Part shown: positions 41,901 through 50,699 of the stretch, piece by piece
Layout of the letters: each line of letters starts with the position of its first letter
How positions within the stretch are numbered: the first letter of the stretch is position 1
From: Chloroflexota bacterium
GTDB lineage: Bacteria; Chloroflexota; Chloroflexia; Chloroflexales; Herpetosiphonaceae
Direction of reading: 5' to 3'
Length of the DNA stretch: 64,000 nucleotides
NCBI GenBank assembly: GCA_020161265.1
Contig: JAIUOC010000004.1
Location: 372,001 to 436,000 of the forward strand
Notes under the pieces: model-generated
What the model was told of the DNA's origin: nothing
What the model saw: the letters and a program-made list of their open reading frames with translations, nothing else
Databases searched by the model: none
Translations under genes and position numbers: made by a program

Positions 41901-43044
41901 AGCTGGCGATTATGCTGAAGCCCTACCAATTCTCGCTCAAGCCCAAAGCCAATTACGCCAAAGCAGCGTGTATAGTAGTAGCCGCGAAGCACGGATTTTG
42001 CGCCATATCACCACAATTTACGAGCGGCGCGGCGAATACGAACCAGCCTTCGAGCATCTGCAACAAGCGCTTGATTTGTTGGGCGAAAGTCAATCGGCGG
42101 AGCGAGTACGAGCCTTGTTGCTTGGCTCGGGGCTGCATCAGCGCCAAGGTCGTTATCATGAAACGATTACCTGGGCCGAGCAAGCCTTAGCAATTGCCGA
42201 ACAATTAAATGCCCAACCAGAACAAGCCCGTGCCTATTTGCTGATTGGCGGAACCCATCGCGTGCTTGGCTCGCGTGAGCAGGCCGTCGGCTATTTAGCC
42301 AAATCGATCGAACTGTATCAGGCAGTCAACGACATTTCGCGTTTGGCCGATGCCTATAACAACGCCGCGATCAACTTTAGCGATCTTGAACAATGGGAGG
42401 AATCAATCGCCCTATATCAGGCTGCTTTGAACATCAAAAAGACCATCAATGATAGTTATGGTCAAGCCCTTGTTAGCCTCAACCTTGGTGAGTTATATCG
42501 CAAGACTCAGCAATTTGACCAAGCTTTAGAGACCTTCAACCAAAGTTTACAGCTTTGGAACAAACTTAACTCCAAGCTTGGAGCCGCCGTCACCCAGATG
42601 AATATGGGCAACACGCTGTTTGCTCAAGGCCAAAGCGCCACCGCTGAATCCATGCTTGATCGCAGCCGCGCTATTTTTGATGAAATCCATGTCGATTCAT
42701 TTTTACCCGAGCTGTATCGGATTTATGCTGAACTTTTTTATAGCCGCCACAACTATGCCAAAGCCTTAGATTATTGTGATTTTGCCTTGGAACAGGCTCG
42801 CCAACATTCAGCCAAAGCCGATGAAGGCCTAGCCCAACTGACTCAAAGTAAGATTCTGCTGGCCTTAGACCATTATGATCCAGCTCTACATGCTGCGGAA
42901 CAAGCACTCCAGTTGTTGCAAGAATGCGATAACCAAGCTGATGTTGAACGCTGTTTGGAGCAACTGATCGCTCTGACCCAGACCAATGATCCGCAGCGCA
43001 TGGCTGATTATCAGAATCAACTAGACCAGTTAACCAAGGCATAG
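38962..43044 (+). CDS. Tandem class III nucleotidyl cyclase-ATPase-TPR protein (soluble adenylyl cyclase-like)
   Basis: This 1360-aa cytoplasmic protein has cyclase domain 1 (about 66-250) with the metal Asp76 in LLFADLSGFT, Asp126 in KFGGDAV and the Asn/Arg pair in GIAVNLVAR. Cyclase domain 2 (about 300-480) has the first metal Asp replaced by His310 (VFAHIAPF), while GDPVNTAVR is kept. A STAND-like ATPase follows (Walker A GEAGIGKS at 531-538; Walker B LVILWDDAHW), then about eight TPR repeats. The order C1-C2-ATPase-TPR matches mammalian soluble adenylyl cyclase, in which C2 is also degenerate. Activation by bicarbonate or other signals is possible but unproven. Purine specificity (cAMP or cGMP) is not certain. 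A secreted peptidase follows at 26 bases. Confidence 0.92.
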   Translation: MSIQPPSSEFASLLRQVQQAEVMPTQTQLDDVYRQLDQRIQQLQRYVPDPIVQRLKHGELPIPYGERWLGSLLFADLSGFTALSESLTRLGKEGAEQVTSIINRLFNQLVADIEAHGGALIKFGGDAVTAFFDQTKLGEQHALYAAHAAQAMQASMATLGKIQIRAGQFNLTLRIGVHSGEAFAALLGDQQHAELMLTGIAVNLVARAQELARPGEVVCSKETMRLLGLPTDPMNPFTALTTALEHPPYQATSQAPSIPQTITLADVQALASIYAGIQRLLPQRMSEEQLLSNAASRTGEIRLVTIVFAHIAPFSTIVELCNDASATQLLNHYYQRMQQIVNHYGGVVNKLDMAADGDKLLAIFGAPIANENDTELAVRTGLDMQSAMNEINALIQQHDPRLPLLDQQIGINQGHVFAGIVGSETRREYTVMGDPVNTAVRLMSVCRYGEVLASPTIKRLTSHAFAYETLPALPLKGKSQPIEPARVDRAYNVRRETMRADLVGRVQELEQLATISIQALQGQGQIINIFGEAGIGKSRLLEELLSRLSLASFDPSLNVPEFMPITIECQLYEQTTPFASASEVLRQVLRLSSSLNGERLVQVISQRVNRLVPELERFLPLLSDILHVSLAENELTQALAPEQRHDQTIELVVALMLASANTTPLVILWDDAHWIDASSRQLLERLAKHAHQAAIALLIGSRTKGLSAMTWPEQTVHLELSELSMPESEALASAIIGHAPLPTALLERWRRSDERFFNPQGNPFFIEEMMRSLIQQGVIVETAAGWDLRGELDSLPTTIEGVITARLDRLDNRIRETVQVASVVGRRFELNILRGITNDDDLVNQMDRLTNADVVLPDHIAAELAYLFKHTLTRDVAYEGILYARRRELHRRVAARIQEVYRQNLVDVLPILARHYARAEAWHEAVRYYREAGIASQKRYYNAEACAHYRDALELLPNLSAFDRSLEQELTERLGYVTMQAGDYAEALPILAQAQSQLRQSSVYSSSREARILRHITTIYERRGEYEPAFEHLQQALDLLGESQSAERVRALLLGSGLHQRQGRYHETITWAEQALAIAEQLNAQPEQARAYLLIGGTHRVLGSREQAVGYLAKSIELYQAVNDISRLADAYNNAAINFSDLEQWEESIALYQAALNIKKTINDSYGQALVSLNLGELYRKTQQFDQALETFNQSLQLWNKLNSKLGAAVTQMNMGNTLFAQGQSATAESMLDRSRAIFDEIHVDSFLPELYRIYAELFYSRHNYAKALDYCDFALEQARQHSAKADEGLAQLTQSKILLALDHYDPALHAAEQALQLLQECDNQADVERCLEQLIALTQTNDPQRMADYQNQLDQLTKA

Positions 43045-43070
43045 CAACAGATTTTCGCGATGGAGGGTTT

Positions 43071-46070
43071 ATGCGTCGTTTCAGTAAAGTCCGCTTACTG
43101 GGAATATGGGTTTTGCTGCTAAGTTTGACGGCTTATCAGCGAACTCCCAATAGTTCGGCTCAAGTGCTTCGCAGCCTTGTGCCAGTGCCCGAAATCGAAT
43201 CAAACGATGCCTGGCAAAATGCCCATGATCTGACCAGTAGTTGTTTATGGCCGAGCATTACGATTTGTGATGTAACGGGCGAGCTTGATGATGGCGAGGA
43301 CTTAGATTGGTACAAAATTACGGTGCGACCTGCAACCACCTTGTCAATTAGCCTCACCGATACCTTTGGCGATTATCAAGTTGCTTTATTTTATGATTTG
43401 GGCCAACCTATCACCCAAACTGGCCATGTGTCGCTAGGCAACCTGAACGCGATTGGCAACCTGAACGCGATTGGCAACCTGAACGCGATTGGCAACCTGA
43501 ACGCGATTGGCAACCTGAACGCGATTGGCAACCTGAACGCGATTGGCTCAAATGGCTATTCCGATGCCAGCATCAATAGTTTTTTATGGACACCTGGTTT
43601 TTATTATGTACTGGTCTATCCGCTTGATGAAGATCAATCGGGTGATTACAACTTGGCAATTGAAGCAGCATTTGATCAAAATTTGACTAAACCTTTGCCA
43701 ATTCCCTTTATGATTAACCAAAGTGAGCCACCGGATTGCAAACGCTCGCTCTATATTACCAATAGCGATTATCTAAATATTCATCAGAGTTTTTCCCCTT
43801 ACAATACCAGTGTTTATACTGAATTACTTGGTTTAGCGTCGAAACCAGGCGATACAAGCGGCTTGGTGCTTGATTTAGCTAATATTTCATGGATTCAACC
43901 AAGTAATGCATTTAGCAATCAATCGACGCAGTGGAATGCCAATCGCACCAATCCGTTCTATGCCAATCGGATTGCTGAGGGCGTGCATCATCTAATCACT
44001 CAATATGCGCGACGCTGTGCGAGCTTACGCTATGTCACAATTGTTGGCGGCGATTACGTCGTGCCATTTTATCGTGTGCCCGACGAAACCGTCATTGCCA
44101 ACGAAGGCGATTATTTGGCAAGTTCGGGAATTAACACCAATAGCTTTACCGCCAGCAGCCTGAAATATAAAACAATCTTGACTGATAATATTTATGGGGC
44201 AATCAAGCCGATTCCTTATCGTGGTCGCCAATTGTGGGTGCCTGAACTGAGTGTGGGCCGCTTAGTCGAAGGTGCTGATTCAATTCATTTTTATCTCAAG
44301 AGCATGAATCTGCATACCGATTTCCCAAGTGGCAGTATGATTAATCTAGATCCTCAACCGCAACAAGCAAATTTGGTGACGGGCTATGATTTCTTGCTCG
44401 ATCAAGCCAAGGTTGTCTCGGGAACGTTGACAAATTTAGTCGGTGCGCGTCCGGTTGGTTTGATCAGCGATACGTGGGATGCAGACGATTTACTTTCAAT
44501 CTGGTGGCCCGATGTTAATAACGGGATCGCCAACTCACCCTATCCCGCTCAATCGATCAATGCCCACTTTACCCACTATCAGGCGATTCCAGCCAATTTT
44601 GAAATTTCAAGTGATGTAGTTGAGGCCTCGTCGCTCTATTTGCATCCGCTTAGTATAGTTGCGCCAGAAGATGCCTATCAGCGTAATCGCCTAGGCTATA
44701 GTGTTGGCTGCCACTCCGGTTATAGTGTCTATGATAACGATGCTGGCGGTCTTGGTAATCCAGTTGCGATCGACTTTCCGCAAGCCTACATGAAGCAACA
44801 TGGCACGTGGATTGGCAATACTGGATTTGGCTATGGTGATAGTGATTTAGTCGGCTATTCGGAAAAACTTATGACCCAATTTACGCTCGAAATTGGCCGT
44901 GAGTGGAAAAATCAATCAGGGTTTTATGGGGGTATGCCTGTTGGCTATGCTTTGGTTCGCGCCAAACGCAGTTACTTACGCGAAGGTACACCAGGTACAT
45001 TTAGCGTCTACGACGAAAAAGTGTTGTTGCAATCAACCTTATATGGCCTGCCGATGATTCGAGTTTCAGTCCCGAATCCGGTTGCCTTCCCACCAGGTGA
45101 TCGCCAAGATTTTGCCTGTTTGACCTGTCCGCCACAGGTAGCGCATCGGGCAACCGTCACTGATCGGGCGATTGATCGCGACATTACCTTCAATATTAAC
45201 TACACAACTGCCCAAGATAATGCCCGTGGCAAAATTCTCAGGGCGCAGGCAACCGTAGTCAACGATACTGAAGGCTTATTGACTGGTCAGATGTTTAATA
45301 GCTCGTTGGTTAATGCGGCGGGCTTGCCATCATTGCCCAACTTTAGCATTCCACTTTCCTTGACCGATAGTTTTGGCGAACAACGGATTCAAGGGGTTCA
45401 GTTCCTTGGTGGAACCACAACCACTGCTGCAACCTTTAATCCAGTTATTACGCGTTTGATTACTGACGAGATTTATTTGAGCCACGAACCAACCTTTGAT
45501 TTTACTGATCGTTGGTATCCCGACCAACCATTTAGCTATAGCGTGTTCGAAAGCGATAACCTCGACGATGATGGCCCGCTCAACCAAGATCGACGTTTTT
45601 CGCAGCTTTTGTTGACTCCAACTCAATTTAAAGGCAACACATCGGGCGGTGAGTTACGCCAGTTCAGCACCATTACGCTACGGCTGAAATATTTGAGCGA
45701 TGGCGCTGATGATGATTTGCTAGATGATAATTTTGACCCAATCGTTCGTGATACCCAGCGCACCAGCGATGGCAAAATTCGGGCAATTGTGATCGAGCGC
45801 GATAACGATGGCCCAGGCGATGAGCTTGATGCTGAGATGGTTGTCAAAACCAACACTGGTGCTTGGCAAACTGTCAGCATGAATACCTTCCAAATTGGCA
45901 CAACTGAACGCTGGCAAATTGAAGGTAGCCTTCCAGCCAATACCTTTCTACCCTTGCAACTGTTGATTCAAGCGGAAGATGAGGCTGGTAATGTGGGGGT
46001 TGAAACCTATGGCGGGCGTTTCGATATTGATTATGAAATGTATCTGCCCAACGTAAATGTCAACCGCTAG
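43071..46070 (+). CDS. Secreted C25-like (gingipain-family) cysteine peptidase
   Basis: This 999-aa exported protein has a basic N-terminus and a hydrophobic signal segment (LLGIWVLLLSLTAY). Residues about 50-205 form a pre-peptidase C-terminal-type beta domain with DWYKITV. This domain holds six exact GNLNAI repeats at 123-158. The peptidase region (about 225-690) has candidate catalytic His499/His502 (AHFTHYQ) and Cys547 in VGCHSGYSV, the C25 pattern, with TIVGGDYVVPFYRVPDE before it. A C-terminal beta-sandwich with acidic, calcium-like stretches (SDNLDDDGPLNQD, DGADDDLLDDNFDP) ends near VNVNR. GGAGGG precedes the ATG. It may degrade prey or surface proteins in a predatory glider; that is inference. 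Confidence 0.88.
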   Translation: MRRFSKVRLLGIWVLLLSLTAYQRTPNSSAQVLRSLVPVPEIESNDAWQNAHDLTSSCLWPSITICDVTGELDDGEDLDWYKITVRPATTLSISLTDTFGDYQVALFYDLGQPITQTGHVSLGNLNAIGNLNAIGNLNAIGNLNAIGNLNAIGNLNAIGSNGYSDASINSFLWTPGFYYVLVYPLDEDQSGDYNLAIEAAFDQNLTKPLPIPFMINQSEPPDCKRSLYITNSDYLNIHQSFSPYNTSVYTELLGLASKPGDTSGLVLDLANISWIQPSNAFSNQSTQWNANRTNPFYANRIAEGVHHLITQYARRCASLRYVTIVGGDYVVPFYRVPDETVIANEGDYLASSGINTNSFTASSLKYKTILTDNIYGAIKPIPYRGRQLWVPELSVGRLVEGADSIHFYLKSMNLHTDFPSGSMINLDPQPQQANLVTGYDFLLDQAKVVSGTLTNLVGARPVGLISDTWDADDLLSIWWPDVNNGIANSPYPAQSINAHFTHYQAIPANFEISSDVVEASSLYLHPLSIVAPEDAYQRNRLGYSVGCHSGYSVYDNDAGGLGNPVAIDFPQAYMKQHGTWIGNTGFGYGDSDLVGYSEKLMTQFTLEIGREWKNQSGFYGGMPVGYALVRAKRSYLREGTPGTFSVYDEKVLLQSTLYGLPMIRVSVPNPVAFPPGDRQDFACLTCPPQVAHRATVTDRAIDRDITFNINYTTAQDNARGKILRAQATVVNDTEGLLTGQMFNSSLVNAAGLPSLPNFSIPLSLTDSFGEQRIQGVQFLGGTTTTAATFNPVITRLITDEIYLSHEPTFDFTDRWYPDQPFSYSVFESDNLDDDGPLNQDRRFSQLLLTPTQFKGNTSGGELRQFSTITLRLKYLSDGADDDLLDDNFDPIVRDTQRTSDGKIRAIVIERDNDGPGDELDAEMVVKTNTGAWQTVSMNTFQIGTTERWQIEGSLPANTFLPLQLLIQAEDEAGNVGVETYGGRFDIDYEMYLPNVNVNR
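43437..43544 (+). repeat. Six exact 18-bp tandem repeats inside the C25-like peptidase gene
   Basis: The unit GGCAACCTGAACGCGATT occurs six times without a single base change, encoding GNLNAI six times. Perfect identity including third positions shows very recent expansion or ongoing homogenisation. The period is a multiple of three, so copy changes alter length but keep frame. Confidence 0.98.
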
Positions 46071-46091
46071 CTATTACTAATATTGGCGGTG

Positions 46092-46127
46092 GTGGGTGCT
46101 AGCTGCAAGTTAGCACCCACTGCTTTT
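46092..46127 (+). terminator. Intrinsic terminator after the peptidase gene
   Basis: GTGGGTGCTA and TAGCACCCAC form a perfect 10-bp stem with a 9-base loop, followed by TGCTTTT, about 20 bases after the stop. Confidence 0.88.
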
Positions 46128-46241
46128 AATGAGCCATGCATTTGATCAAAAAAGTGCTACACTTAACTTTGTGTGATTGTTACCCCTATCCCTACCTCAG
46201 CTAAACCCAGTTTCCGCCAAGCCTACAGGAGCATAAAACCT

Positions 46242-47177
46242 ATGGAAGAGCAACCGACGAAGCCTGTTAAGGATGGGCTGATCGCCCAAAGTTATATTCC
46301 AACCGATCAAATTGCCACGGTGTTGTATTTGGCTGATCGCTTGGAAAAGCCGTTACTAGCCGAAGGGCCAGCCGGAGTTGGTAAAACTGAGCTTGCCAAG
46401 GCATGGGCTGCGGCAACTGGCCGCGAGTTGATTCGTTTGCAGTGCTATGAAGGGCTTGACGAGACCAAAGCGCTCTACGAGTGGGAATATGCCAAGCAAA
46501 TGTTATATACCCAACTGCTACGCGATAAACTCAATAATTTGCTTTCTGATGCCGATTCGTTGCGTTCCGCTGCCGATCGGCTTGCCGCCGAAGAAGAAGT
46601 GTTCTTTTCGCAGCGCTTTTTATTGCAACGACCCTTGCTCAAGGCGATTCTCAATCCTAAACCTACGCTGCTCTTGATCGACGAAATTGATCGAGCTGAT
46701 GCTGAGTTTGAGGCCTTTTTGCTCGAAGTGCTGTCGGATTTTCAAATTACTGTGCCGGAGCTTGGTACGCTCAAGGCTGCTCATCGGCCAATTGTGATTT
46801 TGACCAGCAACAATACTCGTGAGCTTTCCGAAGCCCTCAAGCGCCGCTGTATGTATTTATTTATTGGCTATCCTTCGCTCGAAGAAGAATTGCGAATCGT
46901 CGAGATGAAAGTGCCAGCCTTGGGAGCCAAATTGGCTCGCCAAGCGGTCGAGTTTGTGCAACGCTTGCGCAATCTTGATCTCAAAAAGTCGCCTTCAATC
47001 TCCGAAACGCTGGATTGGGCACGCGCTTTGGTGCTGCTCAATGCCAAACAACTCGATCAGGATGTCCTTGATCAAACCATGACCGTGCTATTGAAGCATG
47101 AAAGTGACCTGCAACGCACCCAACGCGCCATCCAAACAGGCCGCAACCGCAACGACGAAGGACGAAGGAAAGGATGA
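46242..47177 (+). CDS. MoxR-type AAA+ ATPase
   Basis: This 311-aa AAA+ protein has Walker A EGPAGVGKTELA, Walker B TLLLIDEIDRAD, sensor 1 VILTSNNTRELSEALKRRC and an arginine-finger region. It lies next to a VWA-domain gene, the usual MoxR partner; such pairs remodel or load metal into protein complexes (CoxD/CoxE, NorQ/NorD). The ATG at 46242 has AGGAG upstream; a longer frame from 46173 is rejected. The last residues (DEGRRKG) and stop are written in the intergenic repeat sequence that follows, so the native C-terminus may have been altered. Confidence 0.9.
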   Translation: MEEQPTKPVKDGLIAQSYIPTDQIATVLYLADRLEKPLLAEGPAGVGKTELAKAWAAATGRELIRLQCYEGLDETKALYEWEYAKQMLYTQLLRDKLNNLLSDADSLRSAADRLAAEEEVFFSQRFLLQRPLLKAILNPKPTLLLIDEIDRADAEFEAFLLEVLSDFQITVPELGTLKAAHRPIVILTSNNTRELSEALKRRCMYLFIGYPSLEEELRIVEMKVPALGAKLARQAVEFVQRLRNLDLKKSPSISETLDWARALVLLNAKQLDQDVLDQTMTVLLKHESDLQRTQRAIQTGRNRNDEGRRKG

Positions 47178-47290
47178 GGGATGAATTATGAAGGATGAAA
47201 CCTTATCTTTAGAATTACAACAATGCTCATCTGGAACCCGGTTCAAAGCTATTTCATCCCTCATCCCTCATCCTTCATCCCTTCAAAAGG
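47150..47290. repeat. Repeat element between the MoxR and VWA genes
   Basis: GACGAAGGACGAAGGAAAGG and GGATGAGGGATGAA on the left are mirrored by CATCCCTCATCCCTCATCC and CTTCATCCC on the right, across about 60 bases. The left block is inside the MoxR reading frame and gives its stop. The element splits what would otherwise be a tight two-gene operon. Confidence 0.85.
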
Positions 47291-47302
47291 GGTTTTTTTA
47301 CG

Positions 47303-48685
47303 ATGCATGAACGAATTGTGGCCTTTGTCAAGGCGCTGCGAGCAGCCGGAGTTCGTGTGTCGCTCGCCGAAAGCCTTGATAGTTTTAATGCCTTAGAACA
47401 GCTTGGCATCAGCGATCGCCAGCTTTTTCACGATGCACTGTTGGCAACCTTGGTCAAAGATGCGAGCCAGCAAGCACAGTTCGAGGAGCTATTTCCGCTC
47501 TTTTTTGGCCATGGCGATGCCCCGATGATCAGCGGTGCCAATGGCTTGAGCGGACTAGATCCTGACGAATTACAGCAATTGCGCCAAGAAATTGCCCAAT
47601 TACGCGAACGGATTCGCGAATTGATGCAACGGCTGATGGATGGCCAAAATCTTACGCCTGAGGAATTGGCGGCACTAGCACGAAGTTCGGGCATCAATCA
47701 CATTCAATCGCTCAACCAACGCCGCTGGGTCGAACGGCGCATGGAACAACAAATGGGCCTGAATGAATTTAAACAGGCGCTGGAAGCTTTGCTCAAACAA
47801 TTGGAAGAAGGCGGGATGGATGCCGATGCCTTGGCCGAAATTATGCAGCAAATGCAGGGCAACGCCCAAGCCATGCGCGACCAAATTAGCCAATTCGTTG
47901 GTTCGGGCTTAGCCGAGCGCATGAGCGACGACTACAATCCGCAAACTGGCGATGATCTCCAGCATCGACCATTTGGCTCGCTCTCTGATGCTGAAGTACA
48001 ACGCATGCGCCAAGAAGTGCGTCGTTTAGCCGCTTTGTTGCGTTCACGAGCAGCGTTGCGCCAAAAACGCGATAAAGCAGGTCAGGTTGATATCAAACGC
48101 ACTATGCGCAACAATATGCGCTACGACGGCGTGCCGATGAAATTGGAATATCGTAAAAAGCAACAAAAACCCAAGTTGGTAATCATCTGCGATATTTCGA
48201 CCTCGATGCGGCCAGTAGCAGAATTTATGCTGCGCATGATTTATGAATTACAAGATCAAGTCAGCAAGACCCATTCATTTGCCTTTATCGCCAATTTGCA
48301 CGACATTACTGAGCAATTGAATGATAGCCGCGCCGATATTAGCGTCAATGATGTGCTCGAAAGTATCCCGCCTGGCTACTACAACACCGACCTTGGCCGT
48401 AGCCTCGATACCTTTCTGCATAGCCACCTTAGTACGGTCGATTGGCGTACTACGGTGATTATTGTGGGCGATGGTCGCAATAATTTCAACAATCCACGGC
48501 TCGAATCATTGCAAACAATTCGTCGCCATGCCAAGCGCTTAATCTGGTTTACTCCCGAAGATCGCTGGCAATGGGGCACTGGCGATAGTGATATGCAGCT
48601 CTACGCGCCGCTCTGCGATCGGGTGCATCTCGTCACCAACTTGGCTGAATTAACCGCTGCGGTTGATCGCTTGTTGGCTAACTAG
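47303..48685 (+). CDS. VWA-domain (CoxE-like) protein
   Basis: This 460-aa partner of the MoxR ATPase has helical, Gln-rich coiled-coil segments from about 90 to 200 (LRQEIAQLRERIRELMQRL). The CoxE-type VWA domain is C-terminal, with the MIDAS-like motif DISTSMRP (Asp-x-Ser-x-Ser) and later DLGRSLDTFL and IIVGDGRNNFNNPRL. Such proteins are loaded onto a target by MoxR. No molybdenum hydroxylase or nitric oxide reductase gene is nearby, so the client is unknown. A hairpin terminator follows the stop. Confidence 0.92.
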   Translation: MHERIVAFVKALRAAGVRVSLAESLDSFNALEQLGISDRQLFHDALLATLVKDASQQAQFEELFPLFFGHGDAPMISGANGLSGLDPDELQQLRQEIAQLRERIRELMQRLMDGQNLTPEELAALARSSGINHIQSLNQRRWVERRMEQQMGLNEFKQALEALLKQLEEGGMDADALAEIMQQMQGNAQAMRDQISQFVGSGLAERMSDDYNPQTGDDLQHRPFGSLSDAEVQRMRQEVRRLAALLRSRAALRQKRDKAGQVDIKRTMRNNMRYDGVPMKLEYRKKQQKPKLVIICDISTSMRPVAEFMLRMIYELQDQVSKTHSFAFIANLHDITEQLNDSRADISVNDVLESIPPGYYNTDLGRSLDTFLHSHLSTVDWRTTVIIVGDGRNNFNNPRLESLQTIRRHAKRLIWFTPEDRWQWGTGDSDMQLYAPLCDRVHLVTNLAELTAAVDRLLAN

Positions 48686-48695
48686 CTATTTAGCA

Positions 48696-48720
48696 AGCCA
48701 CCTATAGGCCGTAGGTGGCT
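48696..48720 (+). terminator. Hairpin after the VWA gene
   Basis: AGCCACCTA and TAGGTGGCT pair over a 7-base loop, 10 bases after the stop. There is no T run, so it is a weaker terminator or an mRNA end. Confidence 0.6.
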
Positions 48721-48886
48721 CCTGCACCCTCTCGATTAATCCCCTCTGTGGTTGCTTTAATCCACAATTAACCTGTGCTATAGTTCGTTGGGCAAGTGTG
48801 AGCTAGCTAACAGCCGCTTGTTTACGAATTGGGCATAATAGAACCACGATACATCAAACCCACGTCAACCCAGAAGGAGACAACCA

Positions 48887-49888
48887 ATGACAACCATGAC
48901 AGTGCGTTTTTGGGGTGTGCGTGGCAGCCACCCAGTATCCGGCCCAGAATATTTGAAGTACGGCGGCAACACGTTATGCGTCGAGGTCGAGGCCAATGGC
49001 CATACGATCATCCTCGATGCAGGAACTGGCATTATTAACCTTGGCAAAAGCCTCAACGCCCGCGCCAAAGCCAGTGGTAAGCCCATCGATGTGACAATTT
49101 TGTTCAGCCATATGCACCATGATCATACCCAGGGTTTTCCATTTTTCACCCCTGCCTATCGTGGTGACACCAATATGCACATCTTTGGGCCTGGTATTTT
49201 TGAACGTGATTTAGAAGAAACCTTAGCAAAAACGATGTTGCCGCCGGTTTTTCCAGTGTCGATGGCCGAATTGCCTGCCCAAAAAATCGTTTCGAGCATC
49301 CGCGAAACTGATGTATTATTGCTTTCAGAGGCGGTGGGCGGCGCGATGCTGCGCAATCGTTTTCACGATAATCTGAGCGATATCGATGAAAATATGATTG
49401 TGATCAAAGCCTTGCGCTCATATGCACACCCCGATGGCGTGTTAGTTTACCGAATTGAATGGCAAGGAATGAGCGTTGTCTACGCCACTGACACAGAAGG
49501 CTATATTAATGGTGATCAACGGCTAGCTCAATTTGCTCAAGGTGCTGATGTGCTGATCCACGATGCTCAATATACCGAGGAGCATTATCTGGGCAAAGCA
49601 CCAGGCTTTGGTTCAACCCAAGGCTGGGGCCACTCAACCGCCACGATGGCGTGTGATGTGGCCAAATCGGCCAAAGTCGGCACATTAGTCTTGTTCCATC
49701 ATGAGCCAACCTATGGCGACGATGTGATCGAGACAATTGAAAACCATGCCAAATCGATGTTTGCTGGGGCAGTCGCTGCCCGCGAAGGCTTAGAATTGGT
49801 GCTGAACCAACCGCAACCCGAAGTAGCCAGCGTTGCGGATGCCAGCACTGCTGTAACCGAGCCATTGAGCAGCGACGTTGCAAGTTGA
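48887..49888 (+). CDS. MBL-fold metallohydrolase (RNase Z-like / phosphodiesterase-like)
   Basis: This 333-aa metallo-beta-lactamase-fold protein starts RFWGVRGSHPVSGPEYLKYGGNT, a signature of a phosphodiesterase-like subgroup. It has LDAGTGI, the metal motif SHMHHDHTQGFPFF, VYATDTEGY, and VLIHDAQYTEEHY and FHHEPTYGDD with the later ligands. The substrate may be a cyclic nucleotide or another phosphodiester, but this is unproven. AAGGAG precedes the ATG. It is followed by a Crp/Fnr gene 92 bases on, an arrangement that fits signal turnover. Confidence 0.85.
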   Translation: MTTMTVRFWGVRGSHPVSGPEYLKYGGNTLCVEVEANGHTIILDAGTGIINLGKSLNARAKASGKPIDVTILFSHMHHDHTQGFPFFTPAYRGDTNMHIFGPGIFERDLEETLAKTMLPPVFPVSMAELPAQKIVSSIRETDVLLLSEAVGGAMLRNRFHDNLSDIDENMIVIKALRSYAHPDGVLVYRIEWQGMSVVYATDTEGYINGDQRLAQFAQGADVLIHDAQYTEEHYLGKAPGFGSTQGWGHSTATMACDVAKSAKVGTLVLFHHEPTYGDDVIETIENHAKSMFAGAVAAREGLELVLNQPQPEVASVADASTAVTEPLSSDVAS

Positions 49889-49980
49889 TCAACGGTAGCA
49901 GGTGGAGGAACACGCCCATGAATCCAACCATAACAACGATTACTCCGAGTTTTGGCTGGCGCATGCTAGGAGATAGCCCA

Positions 49981-50676
49981 ATGTTGAGCGATACAGAACT
50001 GGCGTTACTCCGCGATGTTGAGCTATTTGACGGCCTCGCTCCTGAGCAGGCCGCTCAAATTAGTCGGCGCTTGGTGCGGCGTACCTTCCCTGCTGGAACC
50101 AATTTGATGTCGGTGGAGCAACCAGGCGAGGTTGTATATATCATTCTGAATGGCACGGTCAAAATTCATGTTGAGCAAGCTGATGGCACCGATGTGATTA
50201 TTGCCATGCTTGGGGCTGGCGATACCGTCGGCGAAATGAGCTTAATCGATAGCGCTGGCCGCTCGGCAACCGTGGTTACTCAAGAAGAATCAACCTTGCT
50301 CTGGATGAATCGCACAGCTTTTTTGGAAGCCTTGCAAAACGCTCCGGTGATTACCTTAAACCTTGTGCGTATGCTTTCAAGTCGTTTGCGGCTGGCCAAT
50401 GAGCAAATTCAGGCTTTAGCGACGCTCGATGTGCATGGGCGGGTGGCTCGCCAGCTCTTGGCGTTTGCCCAAAAATACGGCCACGCCGATGAAACGGGCA
50501 CGGTGCAAATTCCAATTCGGCTGACCCAAAGCGATTTGGCAGGCTTGGTCGGAGCATCACGCGAACGAGTCAACCAAGTGATTGGCTATTTCAAACAACG
50601 CCGCTATCTGAGCGTCGATCAACATTATCACATCAGTTTGCACAACCTTGAAGCCTTGGCCAAACGGATTAAGTGA
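49981..50676 (+). CDS. Crp/Fnr family transcriptional regulator
   Basis: This 231-aa regulator has an N-terminal cyclic-nucleotide-binding fold with GDTVGEMSLIDSAGRSATVV, which keeps the Gly-Glu and Arg-Ser residues that hold the phosphate of cAMP/cGMP in Crp. A dimer helix follows, then an HTH with LTQSDLAGLVGASRERVNQVIGYFKQRRYL. No Fnr cysteine cluster is present. The start at 49981 has AGGAGA at good spacing; ATG 49918 with GGAGG is an alternative adding 21 residues. A ligand supplied by the large cyclase encoded at 39-43 kb is conceivable but not shown. Confidence 0.9.
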   Translation: MLSDTELALLRDVELFDGLAPEQAAQISRRLVRRTFPAGTNLMSVEQPGEVVYIILNGTVKIHVEQADGTDVIIAMLGAGDTVGEMSLIDSAGRSATVVTQEESTLLWMNRTAFLEALQNAPVITLNLVRMLSSRLRLANEQIQALATLDVHGRVARQLLAFAQKYGHADETGTVQIPIRLTQSDLAGLVGASRERVNQVIGYFKQRRYLSVDQHYHISLHNLEALAKRIK

Positions 50677-50699
50677 GTTTTGCAACAACTTGAGCAAAT

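Noticed and set aside
43437-43544. Regular direct repeats that could look like a CRISPR array
   Set aside because: Units of 18 bp are contiguous with no spacers and lie in frame in a secreted peptidase gene; no cas gene is near.
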